Origin: Ardenticatenales bacterium
GTDB taxonomy: Bacteria > Chloroflexota > Anaerolineae > Promineifilales > UBA4811
NCBI GenBank assembly: GCA_013139935.1
Contig: WSZX01000290.1
Coordinates: 1-9,466 of the forward strand
Reading direction: 5' to 3'
Length of the DNA stretch: 9,466 bases
In this document: piece after piece, positions 1 to 5,768 of the stretch
Layout of the letters: every line of letters begins with the position of its first letter
How positions within the stretch are numbered: the first letter of the stretch is position 1
Made by a program: the position numbers and the translations under genes
Notes under the pieces: model-generated
The model's database searches: none
Told to the model about the DNA's origin: nothing
What the model saw: only the letters and a program-made list of their open reading frames with translations

Positions 1-649
1 TTGGCATGTGAGGTACCGATTGCGCGGCATCCACCAGAGCTACCGCACCGGCCGCATGCGCCTTGTCGACCATCTCCTTGACCGGCGAGATCGCGCCCAG
101 CACATTGGACATGCCGGTAAAGGCAACCAGTTTCGTGCGTCCGCTCAGTAGCGCATCATACTGGCTCGTGTCCAGACAGCGATCGCCGTCCAGCGGCAAG
201 TAGCGGATGGTCGCTTTCCTTTGCTGCGCCAACAGTTGCCAGGGGACCAGGTTGCTGTGATGCTCCAATTCGGTGAGGATGATCTCATCGCCGGGGCCGA
301 TATTGGCCCTACCCCAGCTTTGCGCCACCAGGTTGATTCCCTCCGTAGCGTTGCGGACAAAGATGATCTCCCTGCTGCTACCAGCCCCGACAAAGCGGGC
401 AACCTTCTGGCGAGCGTCTTCGTATCCTTCCGTTGCCCGCTCCGCCAACGCGTGGAATCCGCGGTGGATGCTGGCGTTGACCCGTCGATAGTAATAGTTG
501 ACCGCATCAATGACAGCAAGCGGTTTCTGGGAGGTTGCTGCGTTGTCGAGATAGACCAGGGGAATACCAGGGTAGACCTCGTGCCCCAGCAGAGGAAAGT
601 CCGCCCGGATGGCAGCGACGTCCAACAGCTCAGGGGGCCGGTTGGGCAT
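1..649 (-). CDS. sufS: SufS-type cysteine desulfurase (class V aminotransferase fold), C-terminal part beyond window
   Basis: A PLP-dependent enzyme that takes sulfur from cysteine for Fe-S cluster assembly in the cytoplasm. The first 216 residues are present and the gene runs off the left edge. Visible family marks: IRADFPLL near residues 14-21, VYLDNAATSQKP at 32-43, RNATEGINLV at 99-108 (phosphate-binding loop), ELEHHSNLVPW at 127-137 with the cofactor-stacking His130, SNVLG at 181-185, and VDAAQ at 206-210 with PLP-contacting Asp207 and Gln210. The PLP lysine and the catalytic cysteine loop lie outside, so activity cannot be judged. The ATG at 649 places IRADFPLL where SufS proteins usually have it; an in-frame GTG lies 12 bases upstream, an in-frame stop lies further up, and no strong Shine-Dalgarno is seen. 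FTGMSNVLG differs slightly from the more common THVSNVLG. It is separated by about 420 bp from the operon to its right, so it is probably an independent unit. Confidence 0.93.
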   Translation of the reverse strand, partial: MPNRPPELLDVAAIRADFPLLGHEVYPGIPLVYLDNAATSQKPLAVIDAVNYYYRRVNASIHRGFHALAERATEGYEDARQKVARFVGAGSSREIIFVRNATEGINLVAQSWGRANIGPGDEIILTELEHHSNLVPWQLLAQQRKATIRYLPLDGDRCLDTSQYDALLSGRTKLVAFTGMSNVLGAISPVKEMVDKAHAAGAVALVDAAQSVPHMP

Positions 650-1073
650 GTCCGAATCCACTTGTTGGCTGATCGGGCCGATCCACCTCGACGAAACACC
701 GCCAGACGGCGCCCCCTGGGAGAGGCCCCATCACGCCGTCCCTCGGCGCACCGAGGCCCACGAATCGCCCGGCACCAGGCATCATGGAGAAACCATCCTC
801 AATTGCTCGGTTACCAGTATCAGACACCTCCACCTCCCTCTCCACAACACGCTCAACTCGGGATCCGCCGGAGGAACCGGGCGTCGAGCGCCCTGCCCAA
901 GCTTCTTCCTGGACGAGTGATCGCCCAGGGCATGATCAGATCGCATCCTTACCGGCCATGATAACAGAAAACCGCTCCGGGCGCACCCACAGGGCGGCAG
1001 GAATGGAAAAAGGCGAGGGCGACATCTGGGGTTGCGCACGTCCGAACCCGAGTAGGAGCAAGCGACGGCCGAT
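650..1073. other. Intergenic region with short inverted repeats
   Basis: No convincing gene lies in these 424 bases. The region probably holds the end of the upstream operon and the promoter of sufS. Short inverted repeats are visible: GATCG-GGC-CGATC at 671-683, 22 bases before the sufS start; CCTCGG-cgca-CCGAGG at 741-756; and GGGCG-tcgag-CGCCC at 879-893. None is followed by a T-run on the minus strand, so none is a classical intrinsic terminator. A minus-strand TATCAT (958-963) resembles a -10 box but has no good -35. A 71-codon GTG-start frame (630-845) exists but has little support. Confidence 0.5.
671..683. promoter_or_regulatory. 13-bp palindrome upstream of sufS
   Basis: GATCG and CGATC flank a GGC centre, 22 bases upstream of the likely sufS start. 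The symmetry and position would suit a repressor site or a small leader hairpin. Suf operons are often controlled by Fe-S-sensing regulators, but this sequence matches no regulator site that I recognise, so the role is inference. Confidence 0.2.
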
Positions 1074-1196
1074 CTAACTGTAAGACAGGTACAACAACAC
1101 AACGATCACGACAAGAAAGCCAATGATGGCTCCAACCAAAGCTGGGATGAGGCAGGCCCTCACGAGGGACGTGACACATCCCGGCTCTCTATTCAC
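1074..1196 (-). CDS. Small single-pass membrane peptide (40 aa)
   Basis: A short frame starting with GTG at 1196 and overlapping the stop codon of the upstream glycoside-hydrolase-like gene by 8 bases (GTGAATAG). A GAGG Shine-Dalgarno element (1206-1209) sits 9 bases before the GTG, inside the end of the upstream gene, which suggests translational coupling. The product has a short polar N-terminus (MNREPG) followed by one very hydrophobic stretch at about residues 15-38, with a GAIIG (GxxxG) helix-packing motif at 22-26. No family is recognised. An internal GTG at 1163 would give a 29-aa version. The overlap, ribosome site and clean transmembrane segment favour a real gene, but at this size it could be chance. 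Confidence 0.5.
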   Translation of the reverse strand: MNREPGCVTSLVRACLIPALVGAIIGFLVVIVVLLYLSYS

Positions 1197-2502
1197 GCAG
1201 TGTAACCTCGGGCGAGGAGTGACGCAGGTAGGGCTTCACACCCGATTGTGGAGCACGGTTGCGCGCCGAAGAGTAGCTAGCACCAGCTGAGGAGAGAATC
1301 TGCTCCTGGCGCATCTGAGCCAACCGTAGAAGCGCCGGCCGGGCGGTCCAATCGGAGCGAATCAGGCTAAAGCCGGCCGCCGGGGACGAGGGGGAGATCG
1401 TGGAGAGGTTGAAATTGTCTACCATCATCGCGTGAATGTAGGGTATCTGCTCTGCGATCCGAAATGCCTGGATCAGGTAATCCGCCTGCTGTTCCTCGGT
1501 CACGTCAGCCGCGTAGGCATAACCGGTGGGAGCGGGAGAGAGGGAGGCCCAACCCACCTGGGTCAGCCAAACCGGCGTCTCCTCGTCCCCATAGGCGACC
1601 ATCACCCGGCGCACCGCTTCATAGTGTCGGAAAAAGAATGAACTCTCGCTCTCAAACGCCGACGACGTATGTCCCGCCTCGTCGACATAATCGGAAGGGG
1701 GGTGACTGGTCCCATTCAGATGTACGCCAACCACATTGCACCAAGCTGAGAAGCCAGCTTGATACATTATACTCAGGTACTCTAGATCGTCAACGGCGGC
1801 CAGACCATCAGCGGCTGCTGTGGGATCAAGGCCAGCGCTAATCACTTGAGCATCCGGAGAGCCAGCCTTGATGGCCAGGTAGGCCACGCTTAGGAGACGC
1901 ACATAGTCCTCAGCCGATGGGCCTGTTGCAGAGTCCCAGTTGGCAATGATATTGGGGTCTTGCCAGATCTGATAAGCATCGATTCTGCCCGCGTAGCGAC
2001 TGGAAAGCACGGCCAAAAAGCCGCCGAGTGTGTTCGGATCGGCCGGCGGGCCATCATGGGCCTCATTGAACCCGGCCGGACGCGCCCATTCGGGGGTGCC
2101 AACAATCACTGCCAGCAGGCCGAGTCCCCGAACGTGAACGCTGTCAACAATGGAATCCAGTTGGCTCCAGTCGTAGAGGCCGGGGGCAGGCTCGACCTGT
2201 CCCCAATGCACAGGTTGCCGGACCCAGTTGAGATGCATCCCAGCCACCCCGTTCATCAGTTGGGTAAGCGGCTGATCCACCAGATCAACCGTGATCCCAT
2301 ATCCAAACGGCCTGGGCGTGATTGCCTCCACCTCCGCCGGCTGCAAGTCTGGTACGCTCGCCCCCCTGCGATCACCTCCGCCGTCGAGCATGCTGGCCTG
2401 CGCAGCGCCAGAGGGCCACACTGCAAGGAAGAAAACCCCTGCCACCAAGGCCAGGACACGTAATCCAATCATCATGGCCACCGGTTTCAGCGCCGAGGGC
2501 AT
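1189..2502 (-). CDS. Secreted GH39/GH-A-like TIM-barrel protein, probable pseudoenzyme
   Basis: A 437-residue protein of the clan GH-A (GH39/cellulase-like) type. Residues 11-30 are a hydrophobic signal segment and AQA at 34-36 is a likely signal-peptidase site, so it should be exported. The barrel follows: VRQPVHWGQVEPAPGLYDW at 94-112 is the typical early strand-helix unit, VGTPEWARP lies at 134-142, AYQIW-QDPN at 176-184 is where active members have NEP with the acid/base glutamate, and VWLT-Q-VGWAS at 311-320 is where the nucleophile glutamate normally sits. Both positions differ (Asp182 and Gln315), so glycosidase activity is doubtful and a binding or structural role is more likely. About 25 polar C-terminal residues follow the barrel. 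The start is uncertain: ATG 2502 gives a clean signal peptide; ATG 2475 is shorter; ATG 2649 adds 49 Arg/Cys-rich residues, has GGTGA four bases upstream, and would remove the 196-base gap after the preceding gene. Likely cotranscribed with the genes upstream. Confidence 0.83.
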   Translation of the reverse strand: MPSALKPVAMMIGLRVLALVAGVFFLAVWPSGAAQASMLDGGGDRRGASVPDLQPAEVEAITPRPFGYGITVDLVDQPLTQLMNGVAGMHLNWVRQPVHWGQVEPAPGLYDWSQLDSIVDSVHVRGLGLLAVIVGTPEWARPAGFNEAHDGPPADPNTLGGFLAVLSSRYAGRIDAYQIWQDPNIIANWDSATGPSAEDYVRLLSVAYLAIKAGSPDAQVISAGLDPTAAADGLAAVDDLEYLSIMYQAGFSAWCNVVGVHLNGTSHPPSDYVDEAGHTSSAFESESSFFFRHYEAVRRVMVAYGDEETPVWLTQVGWASLSPAPTGYAYAADVTEEQQADYLIQAFRIAEQIPYIHAMMVDNFNLSTISPSSPAAGFSLIRSDWTARPALLRLAQMRQEQILSSAGASYSSARNRAPQSGVKPYLRHSSPEVTLRE

Positions 2503-2698
2503 GGCAGAACAGACCAGACGCCTTTCCCTCTGCGGTCTCACGCTGCCACGGGGAAACTGGCAGAGATGGGATGAGGGCTCAAATCGACCCCATCTCGTCC
2601 CCACACTGCTCTCCCCTCGCGGCAAGCACTTGATCCACAATCTCAACATCCTGTCACCGTCAGTCCGCAGACGTGCGTTACATCCGGAACCCGGCTCT
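2503..2698. other. Short spacer or 5' extension of the GH-like gene
   Basis: This stretch is either a spacer between the 55-aa membrane protein and the glycoside-hydrolase-like gene, or partly coding if the latter starts at 2649. It holds an inverted repeat CTGCCA (2543-2548) / TGGCAG (2558-2563) with a 9-base loop and no T-run. I see no convincing promoter. Confidence 0.3.
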
Positions 2699-2866
2699 TC
2701 ACTGGAACATCCTTAACCAACCATACAGTGCGAGCGCAACCAGCCCGCCCGCCAGGGAACCAACCAGCATGGAAAGCAAATAGATGTTGCGCCTGACCCA
2801 TTCCCGACGGTAGACCGCCAGCAGAAACCAAGACACCAGATGCCATTGGGACGTGAACTGTAGCAT
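2699..2866 (-). CDS. Small membrane protein (55 aa)
   Basis: A 55-residue protein whose start is well supported: AGGAGG lies at 2878-2883, 11 bases before ATG 2866. It has a short semi-hydrophobic N-terminal stretch (about residues 10-19), a positively charged loop RREWVRR at 20-26, and a clear transmembrane helix at about 28-50 containing GSLAG (GxxxG) at 36-40. The charged loop before the helix predicts that the N-terminal part is cytoplasmic. It belongs to no family I recognise. It follows the 79-aa module gene by 50 bases and fits the same operon. A possible role is to tether the operon's soluble proteins (FtsZ, module protein) to the membrane; that is inference from location only. Confidence 0.65.
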   Translation of the reverse strand: MLQFTSQWHLVSWFLLAVYRREWVRRNIYLLSMLVGSLAGGLVALALYGWLRMFQ

Positions 2867-2877
2867 TCCCACCTACG

Positions 2878-2883
2878 CCTCCT
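2878..2883 (-). promoter_or_regulatory. Strong Shine-Dalgarno for the 55-aa membrane protein
   Basis: AGGAGG on the minus strand, 11 bases before ATG 2866. It supports translation of this small gene as an independent product. Confidence 0.6.
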
Positions 2884-2916
2884 CTCCCGGCCAGAATCCC
2901 AACTCGGGAACCGTTT

Positions 2917-3156
2917 CTACCGCGAGGAACTCAGCTTCAGGATTTTTCCGTTCGAGTCGGCAACCGCCCGCACGATAGTGGGAAGAGATCCTCCGTCTGG
3001 CAGAGGAACGGTGGTTCTAAAGGTAAGCAAGAACCTCTCTTCGCCCTTGATGCGCTGTGACGTGACGCGCGGCCGGACCCCCTTGAGTTCCGGGAAGCGA
3101 GAACACGCTTTTCGGCATATCGCGTCGATCTGATTCCGCGTCAGTGTCCTAGTCAT
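2917..3156 (-). CDS. 79-aa protein, stand-alone copy of the protease C-terminal module
   Basis: A small basic soluble protein whose ATG lies two bases after the ftsZ stop (TAGCCATG), so it is very probably translationally coupled to ftsZ. Residues 7-26 look helical (TRNQIDAICRKACSRFPELK). A beta-rich part follows, with LLTF at about 47-50 and a final pair of strands around VRAVADSNGKILKLSSSR. This resembles the last ~93 residues of the 883-aa protease in the same operon: IVEQV..V.GYLP pairs with IDAIC..A.SRFP, MVLTL with FLLTF, and VKVTVDDSGKMLKLTVSK with VRAVADSNGKILKLSSSR. It lacks the protease copy's four-cysteine insertion. No known domain is recognised. The frame extends upstream to 3234, but that part overlaps ftsZ and the ATG at 3156 is the natural start. 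An adaptor or regulatory role is inference. Confidence 0.8.
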   Translation of the reverse strand: MTRTLTRNQIDAICRKACSRFPELKGVRPRVTSQRIKGEERFLLTFRTTVPLPDGGSLPTIVRAVADSNGKILKLSSSR

Positions 3157-3158
3157 GG

Positions 3159-4298
3159 CTATTCCCGCGTGTTCGTCCCCACGCCAGAAAACTCGCGCCG
3201 GCGCATAAATGCTGGCACATCCAGAGATTCCCATACATCGGCTGGCTCGGGCTCCTCTCGGATATCATCCTTCTCGGTAGCAGGCAGCGGAACGCCAAAC
3301 AGGGATTGAACCGCTATCGACTCGCGACCCGGGTCCTTGATGCCCGTGGCAATCAGGGTGACCTGTGCCCGGCCTCCGATCTCCTGGTCTTCGCTCACCC
3401 CAAAAAGCAGATCGACGGCCGGGTGGGCTCTCTGGATGATCTTTGACATGGCCTCGTCGATGTCTGCCAGTCCCATTTCAGAGTCACCGGTCACATGAAC
3501 CAGCAACGCAGCCGCCCGGTCAACAAGGGCATGCTCCAGCAGCGGGTGGCAGAGAGCGGCTTCAGCAGCCTGTTGTACAGTGTCCCCGCGTCCTATCGCC
3601 ATCAGCGCGTTACCCCCATGCCGAATCACCGCCGCCACACTGGCAAAGTCCAGGTTGATCAACCCGGCCTGGGTAACAAGCTCTGTGATTCCCTGGATTC
3701 CTTGACGCAGCACTTCGTCCGCCACGCAAAAGGCGACTTCCAGTCGCAAGTCCTTGGGGGCAACCTCCAGTAGCTGGTCGTTCTGAACCCTGACGAGGGT
3801 ATGCACGTGGCGCTCCAGCCCCTGAAGCCCAGCCTGCGCAGTGCGAGCACGTTGCGCCCCTTCAAATGCAAATGGACAGGTGACCACTGCCACTGTGAGC
3901 GCACCTAGTTCCCGGGCAATGCGGGCGACGACGGGAGCTGAGCCCGTGCCGGTGCCGCCGCCCATCCCGGCGGCCAGGAAAACCAAATCGGCCCCCTCCA
4001 ACGCCTCCCGCAACTCTATCTCGCTCTCCTCTGCAGCTCTGCGCCCCACATCCGCGCTGCCGCCAGCCCCAAGACCGCGTGTGAGCTGCGGGCCCAGCTG
4101 AATCCGAGTTGGGGCCGAGGCCACGGATAACGATTGGGCGTCAGTGTTGGCAGCAATATACTCAACGCCCGGGATGCCCACAGTGATCATCCGATCAACA
4201 GCGTTGCAGCCTCCGCCACCGAGGCCAATGACCCGAATCTGGGGGACAAACCAATCATTCCCGCCCTCGCCGGCCGATTCCATCGGTTCACCATACAT
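3159..4298 (-). CDS. ftsZ: Divergent FtsZ-family tubulin-like GTPase
   Basis: A 379-aa FtsZ-family protein. GTP-binding elements: GLGGGGCNAVDRMI at 25-38, NTDAQSL at 51-57, LTRGLGAGG at 72-80, the signature GGGTGTG at 113-119, PFAFEG..R at 142-150 (Glu146, Arg150), ND at 173-174, and AFCVADEVLRQGIQGIT at 189-205. The short linker ends in the C-terminal peptide LDVPAFMRRREF (359-370), which in FtsZ binds partners such as FtsA or SepF. The T7 synergy loop reads NLDFAS (215-220): the first Asp (217) is kept, but the second catalytic Asp (E. coli D212) is Ser220, predicting slow GTP hydrolysis. VVTCPF and EGAQR also depart from the usual VVTxPF.FEGxRR. It is not beside ftsA or cell-wall genes, which suggests a paralogue rather than the main division protein. 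ATG 4298 is chosen over ATG 4319 because a near-perfect Shine-Dalgarno precedes it. Confidence 0.9.
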   Translation of the reverse strand: MYGEPMESAGEGGNDWFVPQIRVIGLGGGGCNAVDRMITVGIPGVEYIAANTDAQSLSVASAPTRIQLGPQLTRGLGAGGSADVGRRAAEESEIELREALEGADLVFLAAGMGGGTGTGSAPVVARIARELGALTVAVVTCPFAFEGAQRARTAQAGLQGLERHVHTLVRVQNDQLLEVAPKDLRLEVAFCVADEVLRQGIQGITELVTQAGLINLDFASVAAVIRHGGNALMAIGRGDTVQQAAEAALCHPLLEHALVDRAAALLVHVTGDSEMGLADIDEAMSKIIQRAHPAVDLLFGVSEDQEIGGRAQVTLIATGIKDPGRESIAVQSLFGVPLPATEKDDIREEPEPADVWESLDVPAFMRRREFSGVGTNTRE

Positions 4299-4304
4299 TG
4301 AATG

Positions 4305-4312
4305 ACCTCCTT
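4305..4312 (-). promoter_or_regulatory. Shine-Dalgarno that decides the ftsZ start
   Basis: AAGGAGGT on the minus strand, ending 6 bases before ATG 4298. It would lie immediately inside the frame if the upstream ATG 4319 were used, so 4298 is the better start. This is the strongest ribosome site in the window, hinting that FtsZ is made in larger amounts than its operon partners. Confidence 0.75.
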
Positions 4313-4325
4313 CAGCCATCGAGAA

Positions 4326-5768
4326 CTAATCCTGATAGGTTAGTTGCTTGTTTCGTGCCAGTTCCTGCAACAAGAGACGAGTCTCGCGACCATCCTTGCC
4401 CGCTATCCGCTGCACCTGGCAGCCGGCCGCCGTGAGCGCCTGGGCATCAGACTGGCTGACCCCTTGCTCGTTGCCGATGATCGTCACTTTGCGGGCCTGC
4501 TTGGCTTCGTCGACCGAGAAACCACAAGTGGGCAGAAACGCCTCAACGTACTGCTGTACGATGCTGAGATGCCAGCGTGCAACTCCCCACTCAAATAGCG
4601 GCAGCAGCAGGTAGTGGTCAATCACCTTCCGACCATTGCCCTCTGGTGCAGGCGAGTGCGAACGCCGAGTTGCGGCCTGCCGGCCACCGGTCGCGCGTTG
4701 GGGGCCACGCGGCGCCATCCGATGACTTGTGGGCAAGGGCACTGCCTGCACAGCCGAATCGAGCCCTGCTCTCGCCGGGCGAGCCTCCTTTGAGAGTTCT
4801 TCCAGCGCCTCGACCGCGGGCAGGCGTGCGGTCCCATCAGCGTCATACCAGCTCTCATAGTAACAGGGCTGGTGACGCTCGGCCGCCAGCAGCCAAAAGG
4901 CGTGGTTGAACACTGTGGATGGCAGGTCGCCGGCTATCATCATTCGCACCATTTCTGCCGTTCGGCTAGCATGAGTCGCCGGGTCAAACCGGCCACCTGT
5001 CATCTGACTCGCCTGTGGGCCATTGGCGCAACCAATCAGCGGCAGTGTTCTGCCAGTCTCCTGTCGGATGATAGATTGATACCATTCAAACATGCAAAAG
5101 CCCCGGTGGTCCTGGCCATCCGGCTGTTTGGCATAGGGGGTGGCCCGAGGCCATGCCTCGCGGCCGCCCTTCCCCCAATCCAGCGGCCGGTTGTTGGCAA
5201 AGTTGCGCATCCCGACCGCCGCGCTCTCGAGCACAGATCCAAGCCCGCGCCGCCCCAAGCTGCTCAACATCGCCTCCAGAAACGCAGTGTCCCAGTAGGC
5301 ACCCAAGGGCTCGAGCGGAGGAAGAACCGGGATGGCACCCTCACCGGCTGCCAGTTCCAGTGCAGGCACAAGAAAATCCACGAACCGTTCCACCAGCGCT
5401 GGCTTGTTCCACTCATGAGGCGCCCAGCCCGGTCGGTCATTGGGACGGTCAAAGAGCACCATATAGTGGGCGCCGCTATCGACCATTGAACGAATCGTGT
5501 CGCGCAGGACCCCAGCTTCCATGGGTCCGAACCGCGCGGGGCTGATCATGACCACCGGCTCGATATCGGCGACCATGAGCCGCTGGAGAAAGCTGTCAGG
5601 GATCGGCCGGCTTGGAGGCGTCTGCATCACTAGCCAACTGGCCCCCAGTGCCTCCAATCGAGGAACCCACCGGTCCAGATCAGCACGACCAAAGTGGTCA
5701 GAATCCGGAAAGTAATAGAATCCAATGCCAGAGTCGGCGTGTGGGCGTGGGTAATCCTCAATTCTCAT
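4326..5768 (-). CDS. Cytoplasmic TIM-barrel (GH-like) protein with CWB2-like C-terminus
   Basis: A 480-aa protein whose ATG overlaps the protease stop (ATGA), so it is translationally coupled. Residues about 12-330 look like a glycoside-hydrolase-type TIM barrel: GIGFYYFPDSD, LEALGASWLVMQTP at 38-51, VVMISPARFGP at 72-82, a conserved-looking YMVLFDRPNDRPGW at 102-115, and FWLLAA at 291-296. The usual NEP acid/base motif is replaced by PND (109-111) and the nucleophile strand by LIGCANG (244-250), so I see no catalytic pair. A Pro/Arg/Ala-rich linker spans 331-380. Residues 381-480 contain DHYLLLPLFEWGVARWHL, GFSVDEAKQAR and then KVTIIGNEQGVS...GCQVQRIAG...ETRLLLQELA, which follows the pattern of a cell-wall-binding repeat 2 unit. 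There is no signal peptide or membrane segment, which is odd for a glycan-binding protein. Function unknown; binding or scaffolding is inferred. Confidence 0.8.
   Translation of the reverse strand: MRIEDYPRPHADSGIGFYYFPDSDHFGRADLDRWVPRLEALGASWLVMQTPPSRPIPDSFLQRLMVADIEPVVMISPARFGPMEAGVLRDTIRSMVDSGAHYMVLFDRPNDRPGWAPHEWNKPALVERFVDFLVPALELAAGEGAIPVLPPLEPLGAYWDTAFLEAMLSSLGRRGLGSVLESAAVGMRNFANNRPLDWGKGGREAWPRATPYAKQPDGQDHRGFCMFEWYQSIIRQETGRTLPLIGCANGPQASQMTGGRFDPATHASRTAEMVRMMIAGDLPSTVFNHAFWLLAAERHQPCYYESWYDADGTARLPAVEALEELSKEARPARAGLDSAVQAVPLPTSHRMAPRGPQRATGGRQAATRRSHSPAPEGNGRKVIDHYLLLPLFEWGVARWHLSIVQQYVEAFLPTCGFSVDEAKQARKVTIIGNEQGVSQSDAQALTAAGCQVQRIAGKDGRETRLLLQELARNKQLTYQD

Noticed and set aside
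145..699. 184-codon minus-strand frame overlapping the sufS region
   Set aside because: It is a shifted frame of the cysteine desulfurase; the Arg/Ser/Trp-rich product has no family features, while the sufS frame shows clear motifs.
741..756. Hairpin CCTCGG/CCGAGG as a transcription terminator
   Set aside because: A strong short stem, but no T-run follows on either strand, so an intrinsic terminator is not supported.
630..845. 71-codon GTG-start frame just upstream of sufS, overlapping its start by 20 bases
   Set aside because: The composition is not impossible, but it has no recognisable motif and no clear Shine-Dalgarno, so I left it as a weak possibility.
221..961. 246-codon plus-strand frame
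   Set aside because: Antisense shadow of sufS plus its upstream gap, with low-complexity Arg/Pro-rich composition and no ribosome site.
949..1179. 76-codon minus-strand frame across the 40-aa membrane peptide
   Set aside because: A shifted frame of the membrane peptide continuing into the gap; His/Cys/Pro-rich with no support.
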